Below the pieces are notes generated by a model. The model was not told the DNA's origin and did no database searches. It saw only the letters and a list, made by a program, of their open reading frames with translations. From Fructobacillus evanidus (lineage in GTDB: Bacteria > Bacillota > Bacilli > Lactobacillales > Lactobacillaceae), in NCBI RefSeq assembly GCF_963580165.1, contig NZ_CAUZLM010000014.1:1-24820 (forward strand): a stretch of DNA of 24,820 nt. The letters run 5' to 3'. A program made the translations under genes and the position numbers. Numbering within the stretch: the stretch's first letter is position 1; every line of letters begins with the position of its first letter. Below are positions 1 through 7,292 of the stretch, piece by piece.

Positions 1-84
1 TACAATACAAAACGAATTAAGAGCAAACTAAAAGGACTGACACCGATTGAATATCGGGCGTCAGTCCTCAAGGCCGCTCAATGA
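1..84 (+). CDS. IS3-family transposase, C-terminal fragment (5' part outside window)
   Basis: Frame 1 is open from the first base to a TGA at 82-84 and gives 27 residues containing KRIKSKLKGLTPIEYR. This is the conserved C-terminal tail of IS150/IS3-group OrfB transposases, just after the DDE integrase core. These enzymes catalyse copy-out/paste-in transposition of the element. Only the end of the gene is visible, so whether the whole transposase is intact cannot be judged. It is transcribed toward oriC, against the leftward fork. Identification rests on the tail motif together with the adjoining terminal repeat. Confidence 0.78.
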   Translation, partial: YNTKRIKSKLKGLTPIEYRASVLKAAQ

Positions 85-111
85 CATGTCCTAATTTTGG
101 GGTTCATATCA
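1..111 (+). mobile_element. Right end of an IS3-family (IS150-like) insertion sequence
   Basis: The first 84 bases encode the last residues of an IS3-family transposase, and the following bases 87-111 form an imperfect terminal repeat of the kind ending in this IS group (TGTCCTAATTTTGGGG followed by TTCATATCA). The rest of the element lies outside the window. The putative outer boundary is base 111, directly followed by the tail of the neighbouring HTH gene region. Target duplication cannot be checked because the other end is not visible. Confidence 0.8.
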
Positions 112-127
112 CTATGCTTGGGCTTTT

Positions 128-430
128 TTAAAATTCCATTCCAGAACCATTGGTATTAATCCGGTCAAAAACCTCAAAAAGATGTTCACGCTCGGTCAAC
201 CGGTACTTTTTACTTTTACGATCAAAGATAATCTCTGATTTGACCTCATCTTCGACCTGCAGATCCGCAAGAAACTCACGAATCGCAGCAATATCGCGCT
301 GAACGGTCTTGCGACCGACGAAGAAAAGGTTTTCGATTTCATCCACGCCCATTGATTGCTTAGAAATCAGGACGGAATAAAGACGTAAAATCCGTTGCTT
401 GTCATTATATGCTGGTGGTTTTCTTGACAT
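128..430 (-). CDS. Small stand-alone HTH (DeoR/WYL-N-terminal type) regulator
   Basis: A 100-residue protein with a predicted winged helix-turn-helix at about residues 12-60; the recognition helix is likely the segment VGRKTVQRDIAAIREFL. A wing-like strand follows, with IIFDRKSKKYRL. The arrangement resembles the N-terminal DNA-binding part of DeoR/WYL regulators, but no WYL or sugar-binding effector domain is present. The ATG at 430 is preceded by a good Shine-Dalgarno (TAGGAGAAA). The stop codon lies only 16 bases from the IS end, so the IS landed just downstream; the protein itself does not look obviously truncated, although an original longer C-terminus removed by the IS cannot be excluded. 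The target genes are unknown. Confidence 0.7.
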   Translation of the reverse strand: MSRKPPAYNDKQRILRLYSVLISKQSMGVDEIENLFFVGRKTVQRDIAAIREFLADLQVEDEVKSEIIFDRKSKKYRLTEREHLFEVFDRINTNGSGMEF

Positions 431-510
431 AAGATTTCTCCTAACCCTATTTTATCAAAGCCAAACAGAAAGAAAAGACTTGTTTTTAGAATTATTCGCA
501 TGTATGTACT

Positions 511-539
511 AAAAAAGACTGCTACGGCAGTCTTTTTTT
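511..539. terminator. Bidirectional intrinsic terminator
   Basis: Stem 516-522/527-533 (AGACTGC/GCAGTCT) with a TACG tetraloop is flanked by an A-run and a T-run that extend the stem. It ends the ABC exporter operon on the minus strand and could also work for plus-strand transcripts. Confidence 0.85.
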
Positions 540-547
540 ATTTTAAA

Positions 548-1336
548 TTAGACAGAACGTCGATTGAAGACCCAGTAAGCCAAGGCGTACATAACCAAGA
601 CGTAGGCACCATAAACAACGAAAAGGACCCAAGAACCAGCACCGAAGTAAGAATGGATACTCTTATTAAAGTCTGACGTGCCACTATAATAAGAGACAAC
701 ATTTTGGACCGTCAATGGGTTCCACTTTAATGGGGCCCAAAGTTGAATCAATGAAGAAGTCACTGCTGACAAGATGCTAGTTGCAACTGACATCACGATT
801 CCCAAAGAAATTGCAGCAGCAGAAGACTTAGCAATATTTGAAACCAAAAGAACAATTGCCATCAAGAATAATGAACCAACAAAGCTCATCAACAAGGCAA
901 ATAGGAATGACTTCCAATCAAGAGATGTGTAATAAGTAGTGTAAAGCTTTTCAGTTGAGCCATCATGCATTGCTCTGAAAATTAAACGACCAATCGCTGT
1001 TCCTGCGAGTGAGAAAACGATCAAGAGGAAGTATTCAACAATGACCGTAATAATCTTAGCCAAAAAGATTTGAAGCCGTGAATACTGACGTGACAGTAAG
1101 GGACGGATTGTTCCAAAAGTAAATTCCTGCGTAAATGATAGGGCTGTTAAGACCAGCATCCCAATCGTAATGATAATACTTGAACCACCCAAAGAACCAT
1201 AAGCTGATGCTTGACTAGCCATTGGAACAAAGCTAGTCAAAGTAATAATTGGTAGAACAAAGGCGATAATTGCCCAGATATAGACCCGGTTTTGCTTCCA
1301 GGCCTTCATTGTTTCTTGCTTTAATAACGTAAACAT
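548..1336 (-). CDS. ABC-2 type transporter permease subunit
   Basis: A 262-residue integral membrane protein with about six hydrophobic helices: one near residues 20-40, one at 45-70, a pair around 95-115 and 145-170, one near 175-195 and one at the C-terminus. It has the pattern of ABC-2 permeases of the bacitracin/lantibiotic-immunity type (BcrB/MutE-like), which act as exporters or lipid-linked antibiotic resistance pumps with a separate ATPase. It starts 17 bases after the ATPase stop codon, with the Shine-Dalgarno GAAGGAGAA before ATG, so the two genes form an operon closed by the terminator at 511-539. The substrate cannot be inferred from sequence. No sensor kinase or regulator pair is adjacent. 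Confidence 0.85.
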   Translation of the reverse strand: MFTLLKQETMKAWKQNRVYIWAIIAFVLPIITLTSFVPMASQASAYGSLGGSSIIITIGMLVLTALSFTQEFTFGTIRPLLSRQYSRLQIFLAKIITVIVEYFLLIVFSLAGTAIGRLIFRAMHDGSTEKLYTTYYTSLDWKSFLFALLMSFVGSLFLMAIVLLVSNIAKSSAAAISLGIVMSVATSILSAVTSSLIQLWAPLKWNPLTVQNVVSYYSGTSDFNKSIHSYFGAGSWVLFVVYGAYVLVMYALAYWVFNRRSV

Positions 1337-1353
1337 GAATTCTCCTTCGTTGA

Positions 1354-2265
1354 CTAGGCCCGAGTGGCGTCAGTTGACAATACAGATAACAAATGGTCCT
1401 CTAAGTTTCCTTGACCAGTTTGAATATCCGTTACTTCAAGCCCTTCATCAGTGGCAAGCTTTAACACCTTTTGTGCCGTCACATCGCCCTGAACAGCAAT
1501 CAAGACACGGTCATCGCCCATTGAGGCGTCCCAACCGGCAGCCTTGGCTGCAGCCAACATCTTGTCGTTATCACTAGTTTGAACCTTGACCTGTGTCTTC
1601 CCTTCGGCCAAGAAGTCCACCATCTTTTCACGACGCAAGACTTTTCCCTTATTAATAATCACGACATCATCAGCCAAACGTTGCAATTCATCCAACAAGT
1701 GTGAAGAAATCAAAAAGGCCACACCCTTGTCAGCTAATGAACGAATCAAGGCACGAATGTCATGAACTGATTGTGGGTCCAAACCGTTCATTGGTTCATC
1801 CAAAACAACAAACTTTGGATTACGAACCAAGGCGATAGCAATCCCAAGGCGTTGCTTCATTCCCAATGAGAACTTCTTTGCCTTACGCTTACCAAACTTT
1901 TCGCCGTCGATACCAGTAATCTTCATCAATTCATCGATGTCTGCATGATCCTTGGCATCCATAGCATAGTATGTCATATGGTCACGTGCAGTGAAATTAG
2001 GGTAAATCGCTGGATATTCAATCAAATTTCCCATCTTTGCCAATGACTTATTCTTGGCAAAGCGGATGCGTTCATCATCAAAAATGATTTCCCCATCGCT
2101 ATAAGACATTAATCCAGTGATAGCGCGCATTGCTGTCGACTTCCCAGCCCCGTTAGGACCAATCAACCCAACAATTCGCCCAGGCTCTACGGAAAACGAA
2201 ACGTTATCCAAGGCCTGGTAAGAACCGAAGTTCTTTGACACGTGATGCAGTTCTAGTAATGACAT
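1354..2265 (-). CDS. ABC transporter ATP-binding protein (BcrA-like exporter type)
   Basis: A 303-residue nucleotide-binding subunit. Walker A GPNGAGKST is at residues 36-44, the signature loop is the variant FSLGMKQR at about 132-139 (typical of BcrA/DrrA-like exporters rather than LSGGQ), Walker B FVVLDEP is at 152-158 and the switch histidine is in LISSHLL. A non-catalytic C-terminal extension of about 85 residues follows, as in BcrA-like proteins. It powers the permease encoded immediately downstream. ATG at 2265 follows the Shine-Dalgarno AAAGGAGA. A promoter at 2372-2399 leaves a leader of about 100 bases. Function as an ABC exporter ATPase is secure; the transported compound is unknown. 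Confidence 0.92.
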   Translation of the reverse strand: MSLLELHHVSKNFGSYQALDNVSFSVEPGRIVGLIGPNGAGKSTAMRAITGLMSYSDGEIIFDDERIRFAKNKSLAKMGNLIEYPAIYPNFTARDHMTYYAMDAKDHADIDELMKITGIDGEKFGKRKAKKFSLGMKQRLGIAIALVRNPKFVVLDEPMNGLDPQSVHDIRALIRSLADKGVAFLISSHLLDELQRLADDVVIINKGKVLRREKMVDFLAEGKTQVKVQTSDNDKMLAAAKAAGWDASMGDDRVLIAVQGDVTAQKVLKLATDEGLEVTDIQTGQGNLEDHLLSVLSTDATRA

Positions 2266-2371
2266 TAACTATGTCTCCTTTGTCTTGATACTGATCTGAG
2301 GATAATTTCTGCGCTGCCGGTCTCTGTTTTTGACAATTTTAGCACTGTCGCAAAAATCAGTCTCTGCGCCC

Positions 2372-2399
2372 ATTATAACAAAGACCCGCACGCATTCAA
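2372..2399 (-). promoter_or_regulatory. Promoter of the ABC-2 exporter operon
   Basis: On the minus strand, TTGAAT (2394-2399) and TATAAT (2372-2377) are separated by 16 bases. The -10 carries an extended TGT (TGTTATAAT). The predicted start near 2365 gives a leader of about 100 bases before the ATPase gene. Confidence 0.7.
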
Positions 2400-2427
2400 A
2401 AGCCCAGCGCCCATTACCAATAAAGTT

Positions 2428-2472
2428 TCAGGTAGTAAAAGGCCCCCTGATAAAAATCAGGGGGTCGTCCAT
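2428..2472 (-). CDS. Putative 14-residue small ORF overlapping a terminator hairpin
   Basis: ATG at 2472 reads MDDPLIFIRGPFTT and stops at 2428-2430. It is preceded by the strong Shine-Dalgarno GGTGGAGG with 8-base spacing. The 3' half of the ORF is the hairpin at 2443-2464. The arrangement looks like a leader peptide or an sRNA-borne ORF, but with no homolog to compare it may be fortuitous. No function is proposed. Confidence 0.3.
   Translation of the reverse strand: MDDPLIFIRGPFTT
2438..2464 (-). terminator. Intrinsic terminator-like hairpin
   Basis: A perfect 9-bp stem, 2443-2451/2456-2464 (CCCCCTGAT/ATCAGGGGG) with an AAAA loop on the plus strand, is followed on the minus strand by CC and TTTT. 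It lies upstream of the ABC exporter promoter, so it insulates that operon or ends a small transcript. Confidence 0.6.
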
Positions 2473-2600
2473 CTGCTGAACCTCCACCTCGGCACGGGAG
2501 AGAAGGTATAAATTAGGTTTAGAGAGAAGTATTTATAGATGTGCCGAGATGAAGTTTTTGATGTCCGATATATCGCTATATCGATACTGTAAGTATAGGG
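2440..2600 (-). ncRNA. Candidate structured RNA/leader between tyrS and the ABC exporter
   Basis: Read on the minus strand, the stretch contains a hairpin with arms 2577-2583/2566-2572 (CGATATA/TATATCG, tetraloop GCGA). A long-range stem 2541-2548/2488-2495 (CTCGGCAC/GTGCCGAG) encloses a second pair 2531-2537/2507-2513 (TATAAAT/ATTTATA). Next come the Shine-Dalgarno and small ORF, and last a 9-bp GC-rich hairpin 2443-2464 followed by TTTT. A TATACT box sits at 2592-2597, but I see no convincing -35. The structure suggests an independent small RNA or a regulatory leader rather than plain spacer; this is inference. Confidence 0.35.
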
Positions 2601-2644
2601 AATCGAGATTAAACTAAAATTAAAGAAAAAAGATTTCTTTTTAT

Positions 2645-2685
2645 TTATTTTTTTAAAAGAAAAAAGACCTACTAAAGGGCCTTTT
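2645..2685 (-). terminator. tyrS terminator
   Basis: Immediately after the tyrS stop, the minus strand shows AAAAGGCC (2678-2685) paired with GGTCTTTT (2662-2669), with one G-U pair and a T-rich tail. Confidence 0.75.
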
Positions 2686-2696
2686 GTCACCTTATC

Positions 2697-3944
2697 TTAC
2701 TTAACTGTTCCCAAGAAATACTTCTTCTTACCACGGCGAACCAAGATGTATTGACCATCATAGTTGGCACTTGGGTCTACTTCGGCCTCAACATCCGTTT
2801 CCTTTTGACCATTGATAGTAATCGCACCGTTCGTTACGTCTTCACGTGCTTGACGCTTAGACTTTTCGATACCGGCTTCAACCAAAAAGTCAACCACATT
2901 TTGCTTAGCGCTCGTTGTTTCAAATCCTGGAACACCTGCAAAAACGTCCCGAATTTGCTGAACTGAAAGCGTTGCGACATCGCCCGAGAACAATGCCTTG
3001 GAAAGCGCTTCTGCCTCTTTTACGGCTGCTTGACCGTGAACAAAGGCTGTTACTTCTTCCGCCAAACGCTTTTGGCCAAGACGGGCACCAGGATTTTCAG
3101 CAACTTCCTTTTCCAAATCAGCAATCTCTTCTGGACTCAAGAAAGTGAAATACTTCAGGTACTTTACGACGTCTTCATCACGTTGGTTGTACCAGAATTG
3201 GTAGAACGTGTATGGTGATGTCTTTTCGGCGTTCAGCCAAATGGCGTTCCCTTCTGATTTGCCAAACTTCTTACCCGTTGAATCCGTCATCAATGGAATT
3301 GTTAGTCCAAAGGCAGGTGCATCGGACCCTTCAACCGTATGAATCAAATCAACACCGGCGGTAATGTTCCCCCACTGATCAGAACCACCGATTTGCAAAC
3401 GCACGTTTTCTTCACGCCAAAGGTGCAAGAAATCAATGGCCTGCAAAATCTGGTAAGTAAATTCGGTATAAGAAATACCCGTTTCCAAGCGAGAAGCAAC
3501 GACATCCTTCTTCAGCATGACATTAACAGAGAACAACTTTCCGTAATCACGCAAAAATTCTGGCAATGTCATTGGGCTCAACCAATCGGCATTGTTAACA
3601 ATTGTCGTATCGTCTGATCCAAATAGCTTAGTAACTTGGGCGGCAATACCCTTTTCGTTCACTTTCAACTGTTCTTCTGATAGCAATTGGCGTTCAGTTG
3701 TTGGCCGAGGATCCCCAATTGATCCGGTTGCCCCACCGACAATAATCACGGCCTTTCCACCAGCCTTTTGGAAACGCTTCAAAACCATAAATGGAATCAA
3801 ATGCCCCAAGTGAAGGGAGTCGGCCGTTGGATCAGTGCCAACATAGGCCCCGATTTGGCCTGCTTCCATTGCTTTCAACAAGCCCTCTTCATCGGTAACC
3901 TGGTTTAACGCCCCACGCCACTTCAAATCTTCAATAAAATTCAT
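2697..3944 (-). CDS. tyrS: Tyrosine--tRNA ligase
   Basis: Charges tRNA-Tyr in the cytosol. The class I aminoacyl-tRNA synthetase core carries the HIGH-like motif HLGH at residues 45-48 and the KMSKS-like motif KFGKS at 226-230, with GSDQWGNI between them as part of the tyrosine/adenylate pocket. A C-terminal S4-type RNA-binding domain covers about residues 345-410. The length of 415 residues is normal for the bacterial enzyme. The frame is open to an ATG at 3959, but that ATG overlaps the Shine-Dalgarno GGAGG; the ATG at 3944, beginning MNFIEDLKWRG, is correctly spaced and is chosen. Expression is controlled by the T-box leader upstream. Confidence 0.97.
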   Translation of the reverse strand: MNFIEDLKWRGALNQVTDEEGLLKAMEAGQIGAYVGTDPTADSLHLGHLIPFMVLKRFQKAGGKAVIIVGGATGSIGDPRPTTERQLLSEEQLKVNEKGIAAQVTKLFGSDDTTIVNNADWLSPMTLPEFLRDYGKLFSVNVMLKKDVVASRLETGISYTEFTYQILQAIDFLHLWREENVRLQIGGSDQWGNITAGVDLIHTVEGSDAPAFGLTIPLMTDSTGKKFGKSEGNAIWLNAEKTSPYTFYQFWYNQRDEDVVKYLKYFTFLSPEEIADLEKEVAENPGARLGQKRLAEEVTAFVHGQAAVKEAEALSKALFSGDVATLSVQQIRDVFAGVPGFETTSAKQNVVDFLVEAGIEKSKRQAREDVTNGAITINGQKETDVEAEVDPSANYDGQYILVRRGKKKYFLGTVK

Positions 3945-3997
3945 TTTGCTTTCCTCCATTGATTACCGACACGTTCGTCTCAGTTAAAAATCAGGAC

Positions 3998-4200
3998 AAA
4001 AAAAGCCCTAATCATCACTGATTAGGGCGAATTGTCCGCGGTACCACCTAAATTGCCTTTTTAAGGCCACTCATTTAGTCTTAACGCGACTTGACGTCAT
4101 CGATTCCTGTTGTGTAACTCAGTTTAAGAATGGGTTAGCTTACAGCGACCGCTAACTTTCTGTTTTTCCATGGAAGTAAACCTTTGCCAACAGATGATAA
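3998..4200 (-). promoter_or_regulatory. T-box leader (tyrosine specifier) of tyrS
   Basis: The minus strand carries the T-box core GGTGGTACCGCG (4037-4048), whose TGGT can pair with the ACCA end of uncharged tRNA-Tyr. Stem I is closed by CTGTTG/CAACAG, with the specifier codon TAC at 4114-4116 followed by A. The apical hairpin is formed by GTTAGC and GCTAAC. A terminator with a 10-bp stem (4005-4014/4019-4028) and a seven-T tail lies at 3998-4028. The leader reads through when tRNA-Tyr is uncharged; this mechanism is established for the family. Confidence 0.95.
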
Positions 4201-4204
4201 GCCT

Positions 4205-4233
4205 ATTATAACAAATTCTTTTTTCATTTGTTA
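4205..4233 (-). promoter_or_regulatory. tyrS promoter
   Basis: The perfect -10 TATAAT (4205-4210, minus) is preceded by an extended TGT. The -35 region around 4228-4233 (TAACAA) is poor. Its position fits a transcript beginning just before T-box stem I. Confidence 0.6.
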
Positions 4234-4413
4234 CCTATTTAATCGACTTACCTTTTTTTTCAATCATATTTAGAGTAGAATAAGTTTAAGAAATATTATA
4301 AATTTTAGATATATTCTTTGTAACGTTTCTAATCTAATTTTTAAAATTCATCTTTGATAGCTAGCGCTCATTTTTTCGTTGGCTTTTTATTTTCGCTTGA
4401 CACAGGAGTCCCC

Positions 4414-6267
4414 ATGCAAATTGCTTTAATCGGAGCGGGTCCGAGAAATCTTGCAATTCTCGACCGTCTTATTCAAAAAGCTGATACAAACCAAGCCTTA
4501 ACAATTAACATTTTTGACCCTTATCCCGTTGGTGGTCGCGTTTGGAATCCCTTTTTTGAAAATAATCAAACTTATTTAATGAACACCAACCCTAACCAGG
4601 TTACTTTATTTAACGACTACGATATCGGTGAACGCCGAGGTAATGATTTAACCCCAAATTTGCTTACTTGGGCTCAATCTTATGCCCTGCCCTTCTTAGG
4701 ACAACATCCCGAGTATCCAATGGCTTACCGTGAGGAAGTTTTATCACTAACCTCAATGACTAACTATGCCTCTCGTGGTTTAATGGGTGTTTATGCTGCT
4801 TGGTTCTACGAAGAAATTTTAAAGGGTTGTCCTAGCAATCTTTCAATCCGCTTTCACCAAGTAGCTGTTAAAAACTTGCTAGCTGCTAATCCCGGCTTTA
4901 ACATTACTACCACTGATTATAATCATTTCTTCGCTGATAAAGTTGTTTTGGCTCTCGGACACCTTGATGCCGAACTAAGTGAGAAGAAAAAAGACTTGGA
5001 AAAATTCGCCAAGCAAAAGGGCTTCCATTATTATCCCGCTTCTCACCCAGCAGAAAATGATTTTTCAAGTCTAAATGAAAAGGACACTGTTTTAGTCCAA
5101 GGGCTCGGGCTTTCATTCTTTGATGATCTACTCTCCTTAACTGCTGGTAAAGGTGGTTTCTTTTTAACTAAAAAAGATGGTTCATTAATTTACCATCCAT
5201 CTGGTAACGAACCACACTTAATTATTGGGTCTGGTTCAGGTCTACCGCCACGGGCACATGGCCTTAATCAAAAGGGACCAAGTGAACTCTACCAGCCACG
5301 GTTCTTTACCCTTGAACACATGCAGCGAATTGCCAAGGACAATGGTGGTCACCTGCCCTACAACACCTTCCGCCATGTCTTAGATCAAGAGATGACCTAC
5401 AAATACCTGATTAACCAAGTAAACCTTCTTGATAAGCTATCTGATACAGAAAAAGAAGAAATCTTGGTTTTTCTAGAAAATCCAAAAAATTGGCCACATG
5501 TTAATAAAGAATTCCATCTCAAATTAGATGTGCACATTTCATGGGAAAAAGAAGCAACGCCTTCCCGTGATGTTACTTCTTTATCTGCTTTCCGCAAATT
5601 CTTCGTTCAGCATTTAAAAAAGGATATCGATTCAGCTGCACTTGGCAATAATCAGTCGCCATTAACTGGTGCCTATGACATTCTCCGTGATGTCCGTGGT
5701 ACTGTACGAACACTCTACAATGACCGTCTTTTTGATGAAGATGATTACCAAAAGCTCTTAACTGACTTCAAACTTTTTGATACGCAACTATCGGTTGGTC
5801 CCCCATTAATCCGAACACGGCAACTTTTGGCCTTAATTAAAGCCAAGCAGGTCACTATTGCCGGTCCAAATTTCAGTGTCGCCCATGACCATAAATTCTT
5901 TACGGCAACTGACCGATTTGATGAGCATTATCAAGGAACTGCTTTAATCGAAGCGCGCCTCGGCCGTCCTGATTTCCGTACCGCCAAAAGCCCTTTGTTA
6001 AAATCACTTCGTCAACACGGGTTAATTGTCGGTGATAACCGCATCATCAACCAGGACGGGACTGCTCCCTTAGCAAACACCATTAAGGTTGATTTGAAAA
6101 CATTTACGGTTTTCAACAAAGAAAATCAGTCAATTCCAAACCTGTTTGTCACCGGTATCCCATTGGAAGGGCAAAGTTGGTTTACCACTGTCATTCCACG
6201 ACCACACGTTCAAACGATTGCCTTCACTGAAGCCGCCACCGTTGTGAACCAAATTTTAAATCAATAA
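4414..6267 (+). CDS. FAD/NAD(P)-binding protein (NAD_binding_9 type)
   Basis: A 617-residue cytosolic flavoprotein-like enzyme. The N-terminus QIALIGAGPRNLAILDRL is the nucleotide-binding Rossmann motif GxGPRxLAxL that marks the COG4529-like FAD/NAD(P)-binding family. Later segments include LALGHLD at about 185-195 and the C-terminal segment VTGIPLEGQSWFTT, typical of this family in lactobacilli. No biochemical activity is established that I can name. An in-frame ATG at 4354 exists, but the ATG at 4414 has the Shine-Dalgarno CAGGAG and begins exactly at the fold, so it is chosen. It is a single-gene unit with its own terminator. It lies head-on to the leftward replication fork, unlike its neighbours. 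Confidence 0.85.
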   Translation: MQIALIGAGPRNLAILDRLIQKADTNQALTINIFDPYPVGGRVWNPFFENNQTYLMNTNPNQVTLFNDYDIGERRGNDLTPNLLTWAQSYALPFLGQHPEYPMAYREEVLSLTSMTNYASRGLMGVYAAWFYEEILKGCPSNLSIRFHQVAVKNLLAANPGFNITTTDYNHFFADKVVLALGHLDAELSEKKKDLEKFAKQKGFHYYPASHPAENDFSSLNEKDTVLVQGLGLSFFDDLLSLTAGKGGFFLTKKDGSLIYHPSGNEPHLIIGSGSGLPPRAHGLNQKGPSELYQPRFFTLEHMQRIAKDNGGHLPYNTFRHVLDQEMTYKYLINQVNLLDKLSDTEKEEILVFLENPKNWPHVNKEFHLKLDVHISWEKEATPSRDVTSLSAFRKFFVQHLKKDIDSAALGNNQSPLTGAYDILRDVRGTVRTLYNDRLFDEDDYQKLLTDFKLFDTQLSVGPPLIRTRQLLALIKAKQVTIAGPNFSVAHDHKFFTATDRFDEHYQGTALIEARLGRPDFRTAKSPLLKSLRQHGLIVGDNRIINQDGTAPLANTIKVDLKTFTVFNKENQSIPNLFVTGIPLEGQSWFTTVIPRPHVQTIAFTEAATVVNQILNQ

Positions 6268-6301
6268 AAAGAAGGTAGGAATAAAATCCTACCTTCTTTT
6301 T
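6266..6301. terminator. Bidirectional intrinsic terminator
   Basis: A perfect 15-bp stem, 6266-6280/6287-6301 (AAAAAGAAGGTAGGA paired with its complement) with a six-base loop, separates the convergent oxidoreductase and hydrolase genes. Confidence 0.9.
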
Positions 6302-6330
6302 TACGTTCTAACATCTTTTTAAGCGTTGTT

Positions 6331-7224
6331 TCAGTCTTTATCTTTCAAGAAAGTCAGCTTTTCTTGGTAAATACCCGGTGTATCATAGTCAAAGATACCA
6401 TGTTTGCCACCCTCTATGATATGACAGGTGGCCTTTTTCCCTGTCATTTCCTGATACCGCGCAACCAAATCAAGACTTTGTTGATGTGGCACAACCTGAT
6501 CAGCACTACCTGCATAAGCTAACACAGCCGGTGTCTTCTGAGTAAAGTAATTCGCCGGATTTGCTTGACTAACACCGATTGGATTTTCATCGACTGCTAG
6601 TCCTGCCAAAGCGAGCCCTTCAAACGAAATTGCCTGGCCTGATTCCGCATACTTAGGTTGAATCCCCTCTTCTTTAAACTGTCGCGCAAATTGATCAAAT
6701 TCATATGGTCCGTAATTGGCAATCACATGTTTGATTTCTGGCAAATCAGCTAAATCATCTGGTGCAGCAATTCGTCCTAATTTTACCTGAGCAGTAACGG
6801 ATGCAGCTGTCAGCATTGCTAATTGTGCTCCTGAGGATTCTCCAATCAAATCAACGCTATTAGCTTCTAACTGATACTCATGTGCATCTTTTTTAACTTT
6901 TGACAAAACAGCACGGATTTCTGCTACTTGTTTTGGAAAAGAAAATGATTTTGTCGAAATCAATGCATAGTTCATTGAAATGACTGCATAACCTTCTTGG
7001 ACAAATTTCAATGAAGGTCCTAATTTAAAGGATGATTTCACTCCTCGAACTAATCCGCCACCTTGCAAATCCAAAATAATGGGGTGTGGTTTGTCACCCG
7101 CTGGTAAGTAAATATCAAAAAGTTGGTACTCCTCTGGACCGTATTTTTGATTTTGGACAACACGGTCAACATAAGCTGGCACCTCAACAGGATCAATTGT
7201 CACTTGGGCATCTTTAAATAACAT
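6331..7224 (-). CDS. Alpha/beta hydrolase (esterase/lipase-like)
   Basis: A 297-residue alpha/beta-hydrolase fold protein. The nucleophile elbow GESSG is at residues 128-132 (Ser130), the likely acid is Asp242 in GSADQVVP, and the likely histidine is His275 in GGKHGIF. The oxyanion segment is LDLQGGG at 51-57, where HGGG esterases have His; here Gln takes that place. No signal peptide is seen, so it is probably cytosolic. Substrate unknown. The frame extends upstream to 7341 but runs through two parS sites (encoding FHVKH twice). The ATG at 7224 has the Shine-Dalgarno AAAGGATG and is chosen. No clear promoter is visible directly upstream. Confidence 0.88.
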   Translation of the reverse strand: MLFKDAQVTIDPVEVPAYVDRVVQNQKYGPEEYQLFDIYLPAGDKPHPIILDLQGGGLVRGVKSSFKLGPSLKFVQEGYAVISMNYALISTKSFSFPKQVAEIRAVLSKVKKDAHEYQLEANSVDLIGESSGAQLAMLTAASVTAQVKLGRIAAPDDLADLPEIKHVIANYGPYEFDQFARQFKEEGIQPKYAESGQAISFEGLALAGLAVDENPIGVSQANPANYFTQKTPAVLAYAGSADQVVPHQQSLDLVARYQEMTGKKATCHIIEGGKHGIFDYDTPGIYQEKLTFLKDKD

Positions 7225-7240
7225 TTTCTCATCCTTTCTG

Positions 7241-7256
7241 TGTTTCACGTGAAACA
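7241..7256. promoter_or_regulatory. parS centromere site 1
   Basis: The 16-base palindrome TGTTTCACGTGAAACA matches the bacterial chromosomal parS consensus perfectly. It would be the nucleation site for ParB/Spo0J in origin segregation and condensin loading. It lies about 3.9 kb from dnaA. Confidence 0.92.
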
Positions 7257-7267
7257 GCCGGTAAAAA

Positions 7268-7283
7268 TGTTTCACGTGAAACA
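7268..7283. promoter_or_regulatory. parS centromere site 2
   Basis: A second perfect copy of TGTTTCACGTGAAACA, 27 bases from the first, is placed in the untranslated region upstream of the hydrolase gene. No other copy was found in the window. Confidence 0.92.
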
Positions 7284-7292
7284 CCACTAAAG

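Noticed and set aside
2457..2690. 77-codon minus-strand ORF between tyrS and the exporter
   Set aside because: Composition is low-complexity Lys/Phe/Ser at the start, it overlaps the tyrS terminator and the hairpin cascade, and it has no Shine-Dalgarno.
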